DNA from: Verrucomicrobiales bacterium | GTDB taxonomy: Bacteria; Verrucomicrobiota; Verrucomicrobiia; Limisphaerales; UBA9464 | Length of the DNA: 64,000 bases | Assembly (NCBI GenBank): GCA_027488845.1 | Contig: JAIYBC010000065.1 | Location: 88,838 to 152,837, forward strand | Reading direction: 5' to 3' | Shown: positions 60,762 to 64,000 of the stretch, piece by piece | How the letters are laid out: each line of letters opens with the position of its first letter | Position numbering within the stretch: the first letter of the stretch is position 1 | Program-made: the position numbers and the translations under genes | The notes under the pieces: generated by a model | What the model was told of the DNA's origin: nothing | Databases searched by the model: none | Seen by the model: only the letters and a program-made list of their open reading frames with translations

Positions 60762-61430
60762 ATGCGCATCGACGGGACTGACTTCGTGGACACCGACCTC
60801 CGCCCTTCCCCGGCGCCTGCACCGCGTCCGACGCCCGGAGGGTCGGGTCCGGCCGGCAGGGCGCCCACGCGTGAGGAGCTGGACAGCCAGTTGACCGCCA
60901 CCCAGCAGGAACTGACACGGCTCCGCGAGGCGCAGGAGCAGCTGGAGCGGGCCAAGGCCGCCGTTGAGGAGATGCGTCGTCGCCGTTCGGAGTTCCACAC
61001 CGGTCGCGAAGAGATGCTGCAGGGGCTGATCCGCGGGGTTGGCCTGCTCGAGCAGGCCGAGCACAACCTGCGGCGGGATGCCCAGCAGATGTCCCGCACC
61101 CTCGAGGGGCTCCGGTCCGCGCTGACCCAGGTCCAGACCCTCAACGAGCAGGCCTGGACCGACACTTCCTGGGAGACGGAGCTCTCCCGCGGCCTCGCCA
61201 CCATCGAGAACGCCCGGATGGAATACAGCCAGGCGCGGCTCGCATGGCCCTTCCTGGACGGCAAGGCACCCGCCGCCGCCGCCGATTCCGGTGCGCCCAC
61301 CGCCGCCCCGAACCTGGCCGGAATGGGCATGGGCCAACTGGCGCGTCTGGGACTCGCCTTCAACTGGCCGATCCTCATTCTTGGAATCGGCGTCATCGCC
61401 CTCGCCGTGGTGATGGCGGTCAAGCGTTGA
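60762..61430 (+). CDS. Tail-anchored coiled-coil membrane protein, unassigned
   Basis: 222 residues. After a Pro/Ala-rich N terminus, about 38-160 is strongly helical with heptad-like Leu spacing (LTATQQELTRLREAQEQLE). It ends in one membrane segment (WPILILGIGVIALAVVMAV) and KR, so it is probably tail-anchored with the coiled coil in the cytoplasm. I do not recognise the family. The next gene, 9 bases on, has the same design (short coiled coil, Pro-rich linker, C-terminal membrane helix), which suggests the two products act together. Confidence 0.6.
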   Translation: MRIDGTDFVDTDLRPSPAPAPRPTPGGSGPAGRAPTREELDSQLTATQQELTRLREAQEQLERAKAAVEEMRRRRSEFHTGREEMLQGLIRGVGLLEQAEHNLRRDAQQMSRTLEGLRSALTQVQTLNEQAWTDTSWETELSRGLATIENARMEYSQARLAWPFLDGKAPAAAADSGAPTAAPNLAGMGMGQLARLGLAFNWPILILGIGVIALAVVMAVKR

Positions 61431-61439
61431 GGTCCTGAC

Positions 61440-61931
61440 GTGGGCTGGTTCACCAAGCCAAAGGATCCGATGGCCTCCCGCCAAGAGGCGCTGGAGCGGG
61501 AGATCGCGCAGCTTCAACGCAGGATCGCGGATCTGTCCACACAGCCGCTGCCCCCACTCAAGTCCACTTCCCGCCAGCCCGCCCCGGTCGTGCCGGCTTC
61601 TCCGCAGGCCACCGTGCAGGCCGTGCCTTCGAGGACCCCACCCACCCCGGCACCGCGCCCGTCCGCCGGTGTCCCCACCGGACTGGAATCCGGGGCGCCT
61701 CCCGACCGGTACAACCTGGTCGAGGCGTGGGGGCGCCTGAAATCCCGGCTCGGCGCCCGTCCGCGGCAACCTTCGGGACTGGTCAACCTCATGGCGGCCG
61801 GATCGGTCCACGGACTCCGACCTCTCCGCTACGAGCGCAAGATCGCCCGACGCCGGTTCATCCTGTCCCTCTCCTTCCTGCTGCTGGTGCTCTACGGAAT
61901 CGCCCGCGTGGTCTTCCGCGACGGTTTCTGA
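61440..61931 (+). CDS. Small membrane protein with Pro-rich linker, unassigned
   Basis: 163 residues from a GTG at 61440. It begins GWFTKPKDPMASRQEA, then a short coiled coil (LEREIAQLQRRIADL), a Pro/Ala/Ser-rich linker at about 35-80, a basic amphipathic region (RLKSRLGARPRQ, then YERKIARRRFI) and a single C-terminal membrane helix (LSLSFLLLVLYGIARVV). No family is recognised. It is 9 bases downstream of the coiled-coil protein gene and is probably in the same operon. Confidence 0.6.
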   Translation: MGWFTKPKDPMASRQEALEREIAQLQRRIADLSTQPLPPLKSTSRQPAPVVPASPQATVQAVPSRTPPTPAPRPSAGVPTGLESGAPPDRYNLVEAWGRLKSRLGARPRQPSGLVNLMAAGSVHGLRPLRYERKIARRRFILSLSFLLLVLYGIARVVFRDGF

Positions 61932-62011
61932 GGCCGCAACCCGCGTTGGGGACCCGATACGGGTTGCTGCGTCGACGAGTAACCTTCGGAAAAGCGGAAC
62001 CGGCAACGCCG

Positions 62012-62824
62012 TCAGCGGTCCGCGCCGCCGACCCCATAGCCCGGCAGACCATAGTAGCACTGCCATTGGCCCTGGCTGGACCCGAGCGTGATGCGGCGGG
62101 AGTTGATCCACTCAACGTGTCCGTCCTCGAAGCTGAAGTTGCCTCCCTCGGGAACGCCCTTCGCCCCGGTATGGTTGGCGGTCTTGGTGCGACGCCCGTT
62201 GAGCGGCTGCATCCAGGTCAGCCGAGGGTCGAAGAGGTTCGTGGTGTGGATGCCATGGCCTTGGAGGCGGTCGACCACCACCGGTGCACGGGAGAATTCG
62301 CCGCCCAGCTTCTTGCGGTAATGCCAGCCACCGAGACCGTCCGAGTCGTACTTCCACGCGGCGTCCACCCGTCCCGGAAGATAGTAGTAGCCGATGAAGA
62401 TCGGACGCCCGTTCGCCGCGTTGGCGGTGGTCCAAGCGTCCGCCTGGCGGTTCCACTCGTCGGTCGGGCAATACAGGACGTGGTTCATCGGCTTACGGTC
62501 GTTCCGGTTGCGGGCGACGGTCGGCCGGATGAGGTACTGGCTCAGGAAGGTGGTCGAACCGGAACCCAGCCAGTTCGGGCTGGTGCCGTCCGTGTTGTCG
62601 AGGAAGCGCTCCTCGTTGTCGTTGGCGTACAGGTTCACCGCGATGCCCCACTGGTGCAGGTTGCTCGAGCAAAGGGTCTTGATCGCCATCGTCCGCGCCC
62701 TCGCCAACGCAGGCAGGATCAGGCTCGCCAGGATCGCGATGATTGCGATGACGACCAGCAATTCGATCAGGGTGAAACCGCGGACCCTGGGACGACGGGA
62801 ATGGGAAGTCTGGTTTGCGGCCAT
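62012..62824 (-). CDS. Type II secretion pseudopilin-like protein (H-X9-DG family)
   Basis: 270 residues from the ATG complement at 62822-62824. A basic leader ([10 protein letters not shown]) precedes [18 protein letters not shown], with Glu at +5. [20 protein letters not shown] continues the family pattern, and the late motif is [18 protein letters not shown]. The C-terminal region is rich in Gly and Tyr ([12 protein letters not shown]). A good promoter candidate lies upstream. Confidence 0.9.
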   Translation of the reverse strand: MAANQTSHSRRPRVRGFTLIELLVVIAIIAILASLILPALARARTMAIKTLCSSNLHQWGIAVNLYANDNEERFLDNTDGTSPNWLGSGSTTFLSQYLIRPTVARNRNDRKPMNHVLYCPTDEWNRQADAWTTANAANGRPIFIGYYYLPGRVDAAWKYDSDGLGGWHYRKKLGGEFSRAPVVVDRLQGHGIHTTNLFDPRLTWMQPLNGRRTKTANHTGAKGVPEGGNFSFEDGHVEWINSRRITLGSSQGQWQCYYGLPGYGVGGADR

Positions 62825-62843
62825 GGAGCGGGGAATCCACGAG

Positions 62844-62872
62844 TCGATACCGATCCCGGCCCCCGTGGTCAA
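62844..62872 (-). promoter_or_regulatory. Candidate sigma-70-type promoter of the third pseudopilin gene
   Basis: On the minus strand TTGACC (complement of 62867-62872) and TATCGA (complement of 62844-62849) are separated by 17 bases, and the start codon follows 19 bases after the -10. The -35 matches consensus at five of six positions; the -10 keeps the initial TAT. Confidence 0.4.
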
Positions 62873-62954
62873 CCGGTGAGCCGGGAACAGGTCCGAATTT
62901 CCGCAGGCCGGGAATCGGGTGGGCACCTCACCGGATGCCGTTAGGCTGGAGGCG

Positions 62955-63809
62955 ATGAACGACTATGACCGCGTCGAAAGCCTGCTGCGGCACCTCGAGG
63001 CAGCTCGTCTCGAACAACCCTCGGTGTCGGACCTCGCGCGTCTCGCCGACGTCGGGGAGACCCAGGTGCACCGCTTGTTCCAACGCTGGGCCGGCATCAC
63101 ACCAAAGGACTTCCTCCAGTGCCTCACCGTCGAGGATGCAAAGCGACGTCTCCGCGCTTCGGCCAGCGTGCTCGACACCGCGCTGGAAGTCGGCCTTTCC
63201 GGACCTGGGCGGCTTCATGACCTGATGGTGACCGTGGAGGCGGCCTCGCCGGGCGAGTTCAAGGACGGCGGAGCCGGACGCAGCATCGGGTGGGGGGCCG
63301 TGCCCACGCCGTTCGGCCAGGCCACCGTTGGATGGACGGAACGTGGCATCACCCACCTGGCGTTCACCGAAGCCGACCCGTCTGCCGAAGTGCCGCGACG
63401 CCTGCGCGACGACTGGCCGCAGGCGACCTGGTTGCGTGACGACGACCGCGCCGTCCAGTGGGCCGCGCGCATCTTCCCTCCGCGCGGTTCCAATCCCTCC
63501 GGCGGATTGCGGGCACATGTCCGGGCCACGCCCTTCCAGATCCAGGTCTGGCGGGCACTGCTCCGCATTCCCGAGGGTGCCCTGGCGACCTACGGGCGGA
63601 TCGCTGCTGCGTTGGGCCGGGAGGGAGCTGCCCGGGCCGTGGGAACCGCCTGTGGTGCCAACCCCATCGGCTTCCTCATTCCCTGTCACCGGGTCATCCG
63701 CGAGACCGGCGCCGTGGACGGTTACCGCTGGGGAACCCCGAGGAAACGCATCCTCCTCGCATACGAATCGGCCACCACCACAAAGCCCATCCCTCCCTCG
63801 CCCCAATAG
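62955..63809 (+). CDS. Ada-like protein: AraC-type helix-turn-helix plus O6-alkylguanine alkyltransferase
   Basis: 284 residues from the ATG at 62955, preceded by GGAGG at only 2 bases. The N terminus is an AraC-type DNA-binding domain ([20 protein letters not shown], then [20 protein letters not shown]). The C-terminal half is a methylated-DNA cysteine methyltransferase, with [36 protein letters not shown] and the acceptor Cys at about 244 in [12 protein letters not shown]. The N-terminal phosphotriester-repair zinc domain of E. coli Ada is missing, so this is the shorter HTH-alkyltransferase fusion. It repairs O6-alkylguanine and may regulate genes, but the methylation switch of full Ada cannot operate. 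Confidence 0.92.
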   Translation: MNDYDRVESLLRHLEAARLEQPSVSDLARLADVGETQVHRLFQRWAGITPKDFLQCLTVEDAKRRLRASASVLDTALEVGLSGPGRLHDLMVTVEAASPGEFKDGGAGRSIGWGAVPTPFGQATVGWTERGITHLAFTEADPSAEVPRRLRDDWPQATWLRDDDRAVQWAARIFPPRGSNPSGGLRAHVRATPFQIQVWRALLRIPEGALATYGRIAAALGREGAARAVGTACGANPIGFLIPCHRVIRETGAVDGYRWGTPRKRILLAYESATTTKPIPPSPQ

Positions 63810-63950
63810 CCAGCCCACCCTTCAACCTCTCCCACAGCCCTGGAACCGAGTGCCATCCGTCTCCGCGCCGGAAACTCCCCCTCCATTCGCCCCCTGAGCA
63901 CAAGCCGCCCGTCGCGGAAGGTTCTGGAGCCGTGGCAGAGTCCTTGCCGA

Positions 63951-64000
63951 ATGAGGACCCGGAGATACCTGGCGCCGCCGGAGGCGGCGGTGGCCTACTA
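63951..64000 (+). CDS. Possible REP-associated (Y1/IS200-type) transposase, N-terminal fragment
   Basis: An ATG at 63951 opens a frame of 16 residues, MRTRRYLAPPEAAVAY, cut by the right edge. This opening resembles that of Y1/REP-associated tyrosine transposases common in Verrucomicrobiota, where a YHCxxR segment usually follows. The identification rests on a short fragment, and the catalytic region is outside the window. Confidence 0.35.
   Translation, partial: MRTRRYLAPPEAAVAY

Noticed and set aside
1..64000. CRISPR arrays, tRNA or rRNA genes, prophage
   Set aside because: No regularly spaced direct repeats, cloverleaf sequences, rRNA-like stretches or phage structural genes were seen on either strand.

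Overview
The window is high-GC bacterial chromosome, and its gene content points to the Verrucomicrobiota, probably the Limisphaerales/Pedosphaera group (subdivision 3). That placement is an inference from family content: a DUF1549/DUF1553 plus DUF1501 pair, free-standing planctomycete-type cytochrome c domains, a DUF1080 lipoprotein, a CRTAC1-like FG-GAP protein, three H-X9-DG pseudopilins, and large exported proteins ending in a short 'GxxTxVtgA...FxRVR'-like tail. Few genes have a clear Shine-Dalgarno sequence, so several starts were chosen from signal peptides, domain boundaries or overlaps. I see no rRNA, tRNA, CRISPR array, complete insertion sequence or prophage.

Layout. 1-6.7 kb: the 5' end of a divergent SRPBCC gene, then three exported proteins (DUF1549/1553 cytochrome, Tat-exported DUF1501, and a redoxin/cytochrome/copper-monooxygenase-like/EF-hand fusion). 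6.8-15.7 kb, minus strand: a UxaA-type dehydratase, a bacterial PH-domain protein, an ABC-2 exporter pair with a DUF1801 gene, an unassigned exported protein, and an overlapping cyanophycinase/isoaspartyl-peptidase pair that looks like an exported cyanophycin-degradation unit. 15.8-24 kb: a small methyltransferase, a 1136-residue FG-GAP/UnbV protein, and a 1334-residue modular exported protein with a strong terminator.

24.4-29.2 kb: a tight four-gene cassette of an SGNH hydrolase/TPR protein, a 50-residue DUF5989 membrane peptide, a NodU/CmcH-type carbamoyltransferase and an SxtJ-like membrane protein. This is the best candidate for a poorly described system, probably carbamoylating an exported glycan or small molecule. 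29.2-41.7 kb: a serine hydrolase, an NCS2 nucleobase permease, a Rieske oxygenase coupled to a phosphoribosyltransferase, a sugar-dehydrogenase/cytochrome c fusion, a nitrate/sulfonate/taurine-type ABC importer, a cytochrome P450 and an adenosine-deaminase-family enzyme. The purine-related genes may be linked, but they do not form one operon.

42-47.4 kb: a pseudopilin, a double-hairpin termination region, and a four-gene surface-glycan operon (methyltransferase, NDP-sugar epimerase, DegT aminotransferase, glycosyltransferase). 47.6-57.6 kb: mostly housekeeping genes (M50 protease, hotdog thioesterase, NifS-like desulfurase, Nudix hydrolase, YgfZ-like protein, OlsB-like acyltransferase, UvrC) with small exported proteins. 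Three intergenic regions here carry copies of a GATT-rich repeat, each oriented toward the gene downstream. 57.7-64 kb: a vanadium-haloperoxidase-like protein, two more pseudopilins, two small membrane proteins, an Ada-like alkyltransferase, and what may be the start of a REP-type transposase at the window edge.
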